The translations under genes and the position numbers were made by a program. From Treponema sp. Marseille-Q3903 (GTDB taxonomy: Bacteria; Spirochaetota; Spirochaetia; Treponematales; Treponemataceae): a DNA stretch of 64,000 nt. Below, in pieces: positions 54,772 through 61,757 of this stretch. The stretch spans positions 620,001 through 684,000 of the forward strand of contig NZ_JACSEU010000001.1 of assembly GCF_014334335.1 (NCBI RefSeq), written 5' to 3'. Position 1 is the stretch's first letter, and each line of letters opens with the position of its first letter. Below the pieces are notes generated by a model that was given only the letters and a program-made list of their open reading frames with translations, was not told the origin of the DNA and did no database searches.

Positions 54772-55068
54772 TTACGCATATACGTAAGCCTTTATTTCTT
54801 CTAGCTGAGGTGCAAGTTCTATTTTTGCATTTCTTATATCAATATCATCTTGCAAAGACATAAAATATCCGTCCGACAAACTAAAAAACTTTGCAAGGCG
54901 TAAAGAAGTGTCTACTGTTATTTTCCTACGATTATGAAGAATGCCTTGAATGCGGGAAGTTGGAACATTTATTTCCTGAGCCAATTTATATGCAGAAATT
55001 CCAAGAGGAATAAGAAATTCTTCGTTAAGTATTTCTCCGATAGTAGGTGTTTCTATAAAATCCGACAT
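54772..55068 (-). CDS. higA: HigA-family antitoxin (XRE helix-turn-helix)
   Basis: The 98-residue protein matches HigA antitoxins: IGEILNEEFLIPLGISAYKLAQEINVPTSRIQGILHNRRKIT is the family core with the helix-turn-helix at about 20-60. The toxin gene that should precede it is only a 26-codon remnant. It may still repress its own promoter or bind toxins encoded elsewhere. Confidence 0.88.
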   Translation of the reverse strand: MSDFIETPTIGEILNEEFLIPLGISAYKLAQEINVPTSRIQGILHNRRKITVDTSLRLAKFFSLSDGYFMSLQDDIDIRNAKIELAPQLEEIKAYVYA

Positions 55069-55077
55069 AGTTTTCTC

Positions 55078-55158
55078 TTAGTGATAATCCACAATCTCTA
55101 CATCATAATAGTGTCCGTCTTTTTCTGTAAAACAGACGCGCCATTGGTCGTTTGGAGA
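55078..55158 (-). pseudogene. higB: C-terminal remnant of higB toxin
   Basis: The 26 codons directly upstream of higA read NDQWRVCFTEKDGHYYDVEI and end VDYH, the conserved C-terminus of HigB/RelE toxins. An in-frame stop at 55159-55161 precedes them, and the rest of the toxin is missing, replaced by the end of the MATE region. The nine-base gap to higA is as in intact higBA pairs. Confidence 0.8.
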
Positions 55159-55189
55159 TCACAAAGTGTACACAACTTCCTCCTTTACT

Positions 55190-56560
55190 TTACCGCGCTT
55201 GCTGCCATTTTGTAATCCCTGTTCGCAACAGACGGAATTCTCTCAAAAGTAAAATCAATACGGGGAGCGCGCTCAAAATTTCAATCATAAAGGTTCCGTA
55301 GTATACACCGCCAACACCGATAAAGGCAGGCAGAATAAGCATTACCGGAATATAAAACACGATTTGCTGTAAAAGACCGACTACGGAACTGATTTTCCCT
55401 TTGTTGACGGCAGGAAAAAAACCGAGCGCTAAAAAAACAAGGGGCATAACCGGTAAAAGAACCATATAAGTTCTAAAATGCATAATATTTTCTGTACTTA
55501 AATGGGGATTTTCCATCATCAAAGAAATAGCTGCTTGAGGGAAAATAAGCATTAAAATCCATAACGGAGCTATCAAAACAAGAGCGGCTGATAAAACGCG
55601 CTTAAATGTTGAAATCACACGCTCAGATTTATCCGCGCCGAAGTTTATACCGATGATAGGGCTGAGCGCAATCATAAAGCCTCCTATCGGCTGCAGTATA
55701 AATGAAAAGATGCGGGTAATGACGCCGTAAAAAGCAATGTCTTCTTGTGAGCCGTAGTGGTTTAAGACATTTAAAACCAAAAGCATTTGAATTGTTGCCA
55801 TAAACTGCATAATAAAGCTTGCCAATCCCATCGAAATAATCTTAGAGATAATTTCACCATCTATTCTGATGGTAAATACAGATGCAGGAGCATCGGGATT
55901 CTTTTTTGCAAAATAAACGGTACTGATGACTGCTTGTACCGCCATACCGATATTTGTTCCTATAGCGGCGCCTTTTATGCCGAAATGAAAAATCACCATG
56001 AGTATATAATTTGCGCACCCATTGACAATCAGGCTTATCCCCATAATCGCCGCCGCTGTTTTCATTTTTCCTTCGGAGCGGATAAGGTTGTTAAGGGCAA
56101 TGGCATATATCAAAATCGGAGTACTCCATAAAATAGTGCGGTAGTATTCACCTCCATATATGAGAGAATTACCCCTACCGCCCATTAAAAACAGCGTTTT
56201 TTCCGAAAAAAGAAAACCTAAAGTCATTACGATTACACTTATTATAAGTGTCAAAAAATTTACATTGCCTAGAATCTTTTTTTGAATATTTTTATCTTCC
56301 GCGCCGATTGCAATGCTTAACAGCGTTCCGGCTCCCGAGCCGATGAGAATACCTAAACCTATTATCGTTATGATTGGAGGCAGGGCTACCGAGATACCGG
56401 CAAAAGCTCCTTCTTCGGCAAAATGTCCGACAAAGATTCCGTCCAGCACATTGTTTGCTGCCAGTAAAATCATTGCAATAACGGCAGGCCATGAAAGATT
56501 AAAGATAACCTTCCACAAATTTCCGTTTAAAATAAATTCTTTTTGTTTTTCATTTTCCAT
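55190..56560 (-). CDS. MATE-family multidrug/Na+ antiporter
   Basis: The 456-residue protein has 12 membrane helices and two MATE halves (LSWPAVIAMILLAANNVLDGIFVG at the start; PIGGFMIALSPIIGINFGA near 290). It should export drugs or other cations coupled to sodium or protons. AAGGA precedes the ATG. A second copy lacking most of the gene lies at 57636. Its base composition is somewhat more G+C-rich than the core genes, which fits acquisition. Confidence 0.9.
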   Translation of the reverse strand: MENEKQKEFILNGNLWKVIFNLSWPAVIAMILLAANNVLDGIFVGHFAEEGAFAGISVALPPIITIIGLGILIGSGAGTLLSIAIGAEDKNIQKKILGNVNFLTLIISVIVMTLGFLFSEKTLFLMGGRGNSLIYGGEYYRTILWSTPILIYAIALNNLIRSEGKMKTAAAIMGISLIVNGCANYILMVIFHFGIKGAAIGTNIGMAVQAVISTVYFAKKNPDAPASVFTIRIDGEIISKIISMGLASFIMQFMATIQMLLVLNVLNHYGSQEDIAFYGVITRIFSFILQPIGGFMIALSPIIGINFGADKSERVISTFKRVLSAALVLIAPLWILMLIFPQAAISLMMENPHLSTENIMHFRTYMVLLPVMPLVFLALGFFPAVNKGKISSVVGLLQQIVFYIPVMLILPAFIGVGGVYYGTFMIEILSALPVLILLLREFRLLRTGITKWQQAR

Positions 56561-56793
56561 TGATTTGTTCCTTATATTTTTGTAAAAGCTTATTTACTCA
56601 ATTCATTTTGGGCGTCCCGGTTGGCAAAACACTGAAACAGCTATTTAACTAATATCGGCAATATACTAACGTATACCGTTTTTCTATCTTGTATAAAATG
56701 TACTATTTGTTGATACTCATCTTTGCGCTATTTCCAAAATAATCATAGTGCGCATCTTTTACTATTTAATTATAATGTTTTATAGCTTTATCT

Positions 56794-57135
56794 TCACGCC
56801 GGGGTTGTGTCAAGAGTTTTTAATTTTTTCGGTTTAGGTGTTGGCAGCCCATCGTACATGGAATTGAATAACCCTGTTAAATATTCTTTATTGTCAACAT
56901 CATCTACCAACAGCATTTCCTTTGCTCCATCATAGGGTAACTCATACCTTGCATTTGGCATATATGCTATTGCAGATTTAACAGGCTTAACTAAAAATCT
57001 ATCATCATAAATTCCACCAACAATTTTTCCACGATAATAAATTATATATTCACCCATCATTGCACGATAAGTAATATCTTCCAATCCTGATAACTGTTCT
57101 AAAATAAAATCTAAATATTCTTTACTTGAAGCCAT
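56794..57135 (-). CDS. TfoX/Sxy N-terminal domain protein
   Basis: The 113-residue protein is a stand-alone TfoX N-terminal domain (YLDFILEQLSGLEDITYRAMMGEYIIYYRGKIVGGIYDDRFLVKP). It lacks the C-terminal domain of the competence regulator, and such short forms are common in gene cassettes. GGGAAGAG precedes the ATG. The role is unknown. The 233 bases between this gene and the MATE gene contain no gene that I can support. Confidence 0.85.
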   Translation of the reverse strand: MASSKEYLDFILEQLSGLEDITYRAMMGEYIIYYRGKIVGGIYDDRFLVKPVKSAIAYMPNARYELPYDGAKEMLLVDDVDNKEYLTGLFNSMYDGLPTPKPKKLKTLDTTPA

Positions 57136-57154
57136 ACTCTTCCCTTATTTATCC

Positions 57155-57583
57155 TCAAAATTTCAACAATCCATTTTCATCAAATTGAAAATTTGGTCCC
57201 CATGAAACTTCCCAATAGTATCCATCTAAATCCGAAAAATATGCGTGATATCCACCCCAGAAAACTTCCTGCGGCTCTTTTACAATTTTTCCGCCTGCTT
57301 TTCTTACTAATTCAATTACACTATCCACATCTTCTTTATGTTCAACATTGTAAGCTAATGTAATTCCTGAAAATCCATTTCCTTTTGGTGGATTATTTTC
57401 ATCAATATCTTTTGCTAATTATTCCAAAGGAAATAGTTCAAACTTTGTTCCCGGAGTATCAAAAAAGCATACCGGCAGATTATTTTCTGTGCAATCAGTC
57501 TTATATCCTAAACCATCTCTATAAAACTTGATTGACCGTTCCATATCTTTAACACCTAAACAAATACAAGTAATCTTGTTCAT
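57155..57583 (-). pseudogene. VOC-family (glyoxalase fold) protein interrupted by one stop codon
   Basis: The 142-codon frame reads as a complete VOC protein: NKITCICLGVKDMERSIKFY at the start, FDTPGTKFELFPLE, then GITLAYNVEHKEDVDSVIEL and FSDLDGYYWEVSWGPNFQF. One TAA (57419-57421, codon 55) splits it. GGAG precedes the ATG. All other positions look intact, so the mutation is recent, or the codon is read through. Relatives include glyoxalase and antibiotic-binding proteins. Confidence 0.85.
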
Positions 57584-57635
57584 CGTTATCTCCTATATTA
57601 TTGCTAGTTACAACATCGTCTTTTCAAAGTTACCT

Positions 57636-57896
57636 CTAAAAACCTTGAGTTTTTGACTCTTTTTTGAGATATGACCGCATCTTGTTTTGTTCTTGCTGCC
57701 ATTTTGTAATCCCTGTTCGCAACAGACTGAATTCCATCAAAAGTAAAATCAATACGGGGAGAGCGCTCAAAATTTCAATCATAAAGTTTCCGTAGTACAC
57801 ACCTCCAACACCGATAAAGGCAGACCATGAAAGATAAAAGATAACCTTCCACAAGTTTCCGTTTAAAATAAATTCTTTTTGTTTTTCATTTTTCAT
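57636..57896 (-). pseudogene. internally deleted copy of the MATE gene
   Basis: Codons 1-25 match the N-terminus of the MATE gene at 56560 (KNEKQKEFILNGNLWKVIF). They then jump to its C-terminal part (SAFIGVGGVYYGNFMIEILS), losing about 370 codons. The junction lies in a short CTGCC match present at both ends of the lost segment in the intact copy. The reading frame stays open, giving an 86-residue product with two membrane helices. The tail runs past the MATE end for about 15 residues. Confidence 0.85.
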
Positions 57897-57992
57897 TGAT
57901 TTGCTCCGTCTCTCTTTGTCAGTAAGCCCGAACAATGCCCGAACAATGCCGTATTGAGAAAATCCGCCTCGTCAAACAGATAAAAACTATGG

Positions 57993-58535
57993 CTATATAC
58001 ACTTTGCAACGCACGCTTCGACATCTGCCATAGATGCCGGCGGCTCAAAACGCTCAACGACCTTCCCGTCGCGCGCTACAACGAATTTTGTAAAGTTCCA
58101 TTTGATGTCGGAGTTGTTTTTATAATCGGGATTGATTTTTTTAATATAGTCATGCAACGTTTGCGCCGTTTTACTTTCGCCGAAACCTTCAAATTTCTTT
58201 TGCGCTTTTAAATAGGAATACAACGGCAATTTGTTCGCACCGTTTACGTCGGACTTTTTCATTTGCGGGAATTTCGTGTTGTAATTGAGTGTACAGAATT
58301 CGCTGATTTCCCGGTCAGTGCCCGGAGCCTGCCCTCCGAATTGATTGCACGGCACATCGATTATTTCCAAACCCTTATCGTGATATGTTTCGTACAGCTG
58401 TTCAAGCTCTTTGTACTGAGGTGTAAAGCCGCATTTCGTTGCGGTATTTACAATCAATAACACTTTTCCTTTATAGTTCTTAAGCGGGACGTCATTCCCA
58501 TTCGCATCTTGAATCGAATAATCGTAAATTGACAT
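57993..58535 (-). CDS. glutathione peroxidase family protein (Cys type)
   Basis: The 180-residue thiol peroxidase has the active-site Cys in NTATKCGFTPQY near residue 36, the Gln of VPCNQFGGQAPG and the Trp in KWNFTKF. The position that is selenocysteine in some relatives is Cys here. It likely uses thioredoxin as reductant and protects against peroxides. GAGG precedes the ATG. The G+C content is higher than in the core genes. Confidence 0.93.
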   Translation of the reverse strand: MSIYDYSIQDANGNDVPLKNYKGKVLLIVNTATKCGFTPQYKELEQLYETYHDKGLEIIDVPCNQFGGQAPGTDREISEFCTLNYNTKFPQMKKSDVNGANKLPLYSYLKAQKKFEGFGESKTAQTLHDYIKKINPDYKNNSDIKWNFTKFVVARDGKVVERFEPPASMADVEACVAKCI

Positions 58536-58562
58536 ATTTTACCTCTTCGCGTATGATTATAA

Positions 58563-58685
58563 CACATCGGTAAAAAACTTTCAGTTATTGCCGATGAATG
58601 GGAGCGTATACAATTGCTCGAAAGTCAGGCGGAAAATCGATGTTTGTTTGAAGTCTGCTACGCAGGCAAGATTGGAAGCATCTAA
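58563..58685 (+). pseudogene. possible short C-terminal gene remnant
   Basis: A 40-codon open stretch without a start codon reads as natural protein (VIADEWERIQLLESQAENRC, ending AGKIGSI). It is too short to assign. It fills part of the 286-base gap between the glutathione peroxidase and the repeat lipoprotein. Confidence 0.25.
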
Positions 58686-58705
58686 ATGTATTTTTTTGCT
58701 GAAAA

Positions 58706-58807
58706 ATTACCCAGTATATACTGGGTAATAGACTTGAAAGAGTCTATTACAAGCCGAGCGAAGCGAGGCTTGTAATAGTAAAATTGCCGCAATGTAAAAA
58801 CATTGCG
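58706..58807 (+). other. multi-hairpin leader element L2
   Basis: A perfect 24-bp palindrome (58706-58729, foot ATTAC/GTAAT, centre AGTATATACT) is followed by AGACT-6-AGTCT (58730-58745). A 12-bp perfect stem CTATTACAAGCC/GGCTTGTAATAG follows, with loop GAGCGAAGCGA (58744-58778). A fourth stem CGCAATG/CATTGCG (58788-58807) ends just before the GGAAGG ribosome site of the lipoprotein gene. Order and spacing of the first three hairpins match L1. Confidence 0.75.
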
Positions 58808-58821
58808 AAAGGAAGGCCAAA

Positions 58822-59976
58822 ATGAAACAAAAAAAGATAGCTTCACTAATTGGTGCATTAATTTTAATAATTAGTGCAGTAGTGTTAATTACCGGTTGTT
58901 CTCAACCGAATAGTAACACTGATATTATAATCGAATTTGATGTTGCAAGTGTAAAATGTCAAAATAGAAGCTCATATCCATATACTGACGTAACGAGTGG
59001 AAGTCCAATACAAGAAAAAGATGTATTGTATTTTAAAGCGATTTTGCCTACAGGTAAGGTTGTCGAAAATTGGTATATCAATGATGTTAAACAGGAATAT
59101 CAAACTGGCATAGAGATGTTTTATACAGTAAAAGCAGCTGATATTGTAGGTAACAAGCTCAAAGTGAGTGTTATTACTAAAGACGCTGTACAAAGAACTG
59201 TCGAATTTGATTCTGCAAGTGTAAAATGCAAAAATACAAAATCATATACTAAGGTAACAACCGGAAGTCCAATACAAGAAAAAGATGAATTGCTGTTTGA
59301 AGCGATTTTGCCTACAGGTAAGGTTGTAGAGAATTGGTATATCAATGATGTTAAACAGGAATATGAAACTGATGTAAAGATGTTTTATAAAGTAAAGGCA
59401 TCTGACATTGTTGGTGGGAAGCTTAAAGTGAGTGTTATTACTAAAGACGCTGTACAAGGAACGATTGAATTTGATTCTGCAAGAGTAAAATGCAAAAATA
59501 CAAATTCATATACTAAGGTAACAACCGGAAGTCCAATACAAGAAAAAGATGAATTGCTGTTTGAAGCGGTTTTGCCTACGGGTAAGGTTGTAGAGAATTG
59601 GTATATCAATGATGTTAAACAGGAATATGAAACTGATGTAAAGATGTTTTATAAAGTAAAGGCATCTGACATTGTTGGTGGCAAGCTTAAAATCAGCGTT
59701 ATTACTAAAGACGCTGTACAAGGAACGATTGAATTTGATTCTGCAAGTGTAAAATGCAAAAATACAAATTCATATACTAAGGTAACAACCGGAAGTCCAA
59801 TACAAGAAAAAGATGAATTGCTGTTTGAAGCGGTTTTGCCTACGGGTAAAGTTGTAGAGAATTGGTATATCAATGATGTTAAACAGGAATATGAAACTGA
59901 TGTAAAGATGTTTTATAAAGTAAAGGCATCTGACATTGTCAGTGGCAAGCTTAAAATCAACGTTGTTTTTAAATAG
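58822..59976 (+). CDS. lipoprotein made of four ~88-residue tandem repeats
   Basis: The 384-residue protein has a lipoprotein signal (IASLIGALILIISAVVLITGC, Cys near 26). Four repeat units then start at about residues 37, 127, 215 and 303. Each unit has the pattern EFDSASVKCKN, TGSPIQEKDELLF, GKVVENWYINDVKQEY and FYKVKASDI. It resembles bacterial surface repeat domains (List_Bact/InlB-B type), but the family was not identified. Units 2-4 are almost identical. GGAAGG precedes the ATG. Confidence 0.85.
   Translation: MKQKKIASLIGALILIISAVVLITGCSQPNSNTDIIIEFDVASVKCQNRSSYPYTDVTSGSPIQEKDVLYFKAILPTGKVVENWYINDVKQEYQTGIEMFYTVKAADIVGNKLKVSVITKDAVQRTVEFDSASVKCKNTKSYTKVTTGSPIQEKDELLFEAILPTGKVVENWYINDVKQEYETDVKMFYKVKASDIVGGKLKVSVITKDAVQGTIEFDSARVKCKNTNSYTKVTTGSPIQEKDELLFEAVLPTGKVVENWYINDVKQEYETDVKMFYKVKASDIVGGKLKISVITKDAVQGTIEFDSASVKCKNTNSYTKVTTGSPIQEKDELLFEAVLPTGKVVENWYINDVKQEYETDVKMFYKVKASDIVSGKLKINVVFK
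58930..59973 (+). repeat. tandem coding repeat, 264-270 bp unit, four copies
   Basis: Units begin at 58930, 59200, 59464 and 59728. The spacing is 270, 264 and 264 bases, so frame is preserved. Unit 1 has diverged; units 2-4 differ at only a few positions. Copy number could change by recombination without breaking the gene. Confidence 0.9.
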
Positions 59977-59991
59977 ATACGGAGGAACACT

Positions 59992-60138
59992 ATGGGCAAA
60001 AATAAACCAATAAAACCGGCAGATAATCAATCAAATATGCAAAATCCCAATAAGGGGACAGCCGGTACAAATCGCCAGTATGACCAAAATCAAGGTAATC
60101 GCGGCAAACAATTAAATCCCAATAAAAAAGGGAAGTAA
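59992..60138 (+). CDS. small hydrophilic protein with ADNxSNxxNPN motif
   Basis: The 48-residue protein is Asn/Gln/Lys/Gly-rich (KPADNQSNMQNPNKGTAGTN, then QLNPNKKGK). It resembles a widespread family of ~50-residue bacterial proteins with ADNRSNQLNPNN-like motifs, often mislabelled alpha-amylase. GGAGG lies nine bases before the ATG, and the gene starts 15 bases after the lipoprotein stop, so they are likely co-transcribed. A 14-bp inverted repeat follows. Confidence 0.6.
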   Translation: MGKNKPIKPADNQSNMQNPNKGTAGTNRQYDQNQGNRGKQLNPNKKGK

Positions 60139-60145
60139 TTTTAGA

Positions 60146-60181
60146 ATCTGTAGTAATAAGTTTCAGATTATTACTACAGAT
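60146..60181 (+). terminator. 14-bp perfect inverted repeat
   Basis: ATCTGTAGTAATAA (60146-60159) and its reverse complement (60168-60181) enclose an 8-base loop. It lies seven bases after the small gene. No U tract follows. Confidence 0.5.
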
Positions 60182-60194
60182 CAAGACCGTCGCC

Positions 60195-60344
60195 CTAAAT
60201 TTTACCGACCAAATGCGAAAAGCTCCTTTCGTTCATATGCGCATATCCCGAATTCATTCCTGCAACGATCAACTTACCGATAAAACCCGCAGACTTTCTG
60301 AAATTATCTCCTAAATCAATAGTTATATCCCTTTCATATAAACT
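60195..60344 (-). pseudogene. decayed gene fragment (unknown family)
   Basis: A 49-codon open stretch on the minus strand reads as protein (DITIDLGDNFRKSAGFIGKL, then AGMNSGYAHMNERSFSHLVGKI) and ends in TAG. An upstream segment in another frame (60345 to about 60415, LHKRYRPLYLRVY) continues it plausibly after one frameshift near 60335. There is no start codon or ribosome site. The rest of the 60139-60569 gap shows nothing else that I can support. Confidence 0.4.
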
Positions 60345-60569
60345 CTAAGATAAAGCGGACGGTATCGTTTGTGTAGCCCTTCCGCCTCTTGATTGCCTCT
60401 TGTTTTCGCAAGCGATTATAAAGAATTTGCACGTTTTTTTTCTATGATTATCCGCGCAAAAATACAAAAATATTCCCGCTGTAAATCTTCGGCTTCTCGC
60501 ATCGGCTTTGAGCGCAATGAAAGAATACTCAAGTGCGGCAAAACCCTGCCGGCTGTCGGTTTACCCGAT

Positions 60570-60689
60570 TTGTACTATGGTGGAAAGATATGATTTTTTG
60601 TTTTGCAGAAGTTTAGGTTACAAATTATTGAGTTTTATAATATAGTGAAGAAGGGTCGAAAGGATGTTAGATGGACGTGCTGCCGCACG
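60570..60689 (+). repeat. left copy of the ~104-bp direct repeat flanking the intI module
   Basis: Positions 60570-60672 align almost without gaps with 62926-63029, with the strongest match in GAAGGGTCGAAA-GA-GTTAG. It ends in GTTAGAT (60666-60672), which fits the integron core site GTTRRRY. GGAC and a hairpin CGTGC-TGCC-GCACG (60676-60689) follow. Confidence 0.7.
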
Positions 60690-60717
60690 CGAAATAATAT
60701 GAATATATAAAAATATT

Positions 60718-60825
60718 ATGGAGAACAATTCTGAAATTCTATGTAAAAATTCAGTATCAGAAATTCATGCAACTGAAATGAGTATTGACCGAATAAAATG
60801 TAATCTTGAGGAAAAGACTCTATGA
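60718..60825 (+). CDS. truncated DUF3781-like peptide
   Basis: The 35-codon frame (SEILCKNSVSEIHATEMSID, then RIKCNLEEKTL) resembles the N-terminus of DUF3781 proteins as I recall them (IHTTELGIxRIKxNL). It then runs out. Its TGA overlaps the next start as ATGA, which could couple the two. It may be a fragment joined by a past deletion. Confidence 0.4.
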   Translation: MENNSEILCKNSVSEIHATEMSIDRIKCNLEEKTL

Positions 60826-61394
60826 CAATACAAGAATTCGAGAATAAATATTGGTACATGAGTGAACTCAAAGCATTAGCAAAATCGCTTGAAATTCCTT
60901 TTGATTCAAAAACACGAAAGGATCAGCTTGAACAGATGATTATTCAGTTTTTGGAAACCGGAACGGTGAATAAAAAGAATTGTTATCGGAGTAAAAGCCG
61001 GAATAAAGACATATTGAATAGTCATACTTATGTTGAAAATTTTAGCAACAAAAAAGAAACATGGGAATTCATACATAGTGAAATCGATAAACGGATGCCG
61101 GGATTACAACCGAAATCAGGAGCAAAATATTGGCTTAATCGATGGATTGAAAATAAACTTTCTCATGGCGAAAAAATAACTTATAACGATGTCATTTGTG
61201 AATACATTCGGCTAAACAAAACTGAAGGAAAGCTTCCCCAAATTCCATCCTGTAAATTTAATAACTTCATCAGTGATTATCTGGCAAATGAAAAAAATGC
61301 AACAAGAGAAGAGGCTTTGGAAGCATGGAATAAGCTAAAAGCTATGAAGGCAAAAAAAGATTATATAACGTGGAAAAAGAATAAGCATTTATAG
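60822..61394 (+). CDS. SAP-domain protein with DUF6434-like C-terminus
   Basis: The 190-residue protein has an N-terminal SAP-type helix-turn-helix (YWYMSELKALAKSLEIPFDSKTRKDQLEQMI). A basic linker, a helical middle (WEFIHSEIDKRMPGLQPKSGAKYWLNRWIE) and a C-terminal DUF6434-like part (CKFNNFISDYLANEKNATREEALEAWNKLK) follow. SAP domains bind nucleic acid; a role in DNA transactions is possible but not shown. It lies inside the module bracketed by the direct repeats. Confidence 0.75.
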   Translation: MTIQEFENKYWYMSELKALAKSLEIPFDSKTRKDQLEQMIIQFLETGTVNKKNCYRSKSRNKDILNSHTYVENFSNKKETWEFIHSEIDKRMPGLQPKSGAKYWLNRWIENKLSHGEKITYNDVICEYIRLNKTEGKLPQIPSCKFNNFISDYLANEKNATREEALEAWNKLKAMKAKKDYITWKKNKHL

Positions 61395-61582
61395 CAAATT
61401 TCATCTAAAATTGCTTTAATCGGACAACAGCGGTACGCTCCGTTATAGGTTCAGCGAATATTAGACGGATTACCCAGCATTCAACTTTTTTCCTTATTAA
61501 AATTTGATTTGTGCGGTTTATTATCCGTGATGTTTTTGTTGGGGGGACTGATTCAGACTGAAAATAATTTTAGGAGGTTTTT

Positions 61583-61735
61583 ATGTTTATTGAAATTAAA
61601 CCTTATGAACAAGAAACTTTAGCGATACGTTTTAAAGCAGGCAGAGAAGATTTTTCTAAAATCTTGCAAGCGATAAAAAAAAGTACCGAACAGAGCTTGG
61701 GTTCCGGAGCGGTGCATTTGGACTATCCCCGCTGA
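61583..61735 (+). pseudogene. N-terminal extension of intI, out of frame by one base
   Basis: A strong AGGAGG (61572-61577) precedes ATG 61583. The frame reads FIEIKPYEQETLAIRFKAGR and FSKILQAIKK, and then meets an A8 run (61675-61682). Removing one A continues in the integrase frame as VPNRAWVPERCIWTIPADRN, a W-x-P pattern seen in N-terminal domains of some tyrosine recombinases. As it stands, the frame stops at 61735 after 50 residues. The restored protein would have 426 residues. Confidence 0.7.
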
Positions 61736-61757
61736 TCGTAATTCTTGTGATATTTTA

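Noticed and set aside
59990-60184. Minus-strand frame opposite the small ADNxSN protein
   Set aside because: The plus-strand 48-codon gene has GGAGG and a family-like motif. The minus frame is its shadow.
60393-60593. 66-codon plus-strand frame before the left repeat
   Set aside because: No ribosome site and atypical composition, and it overlaps the minus-strand gene remnant and the repeat. Best treated as chance.
61412-61460. attC-like stem AAC-AGCG-GTA-CGCT-CC-GTT after the SAP gene
   Set aside because: The stem is only about 25 bases and the flanking bases do not match RYYYAAC or GTTRRRY. It is too weak to call a cassette recombination site.
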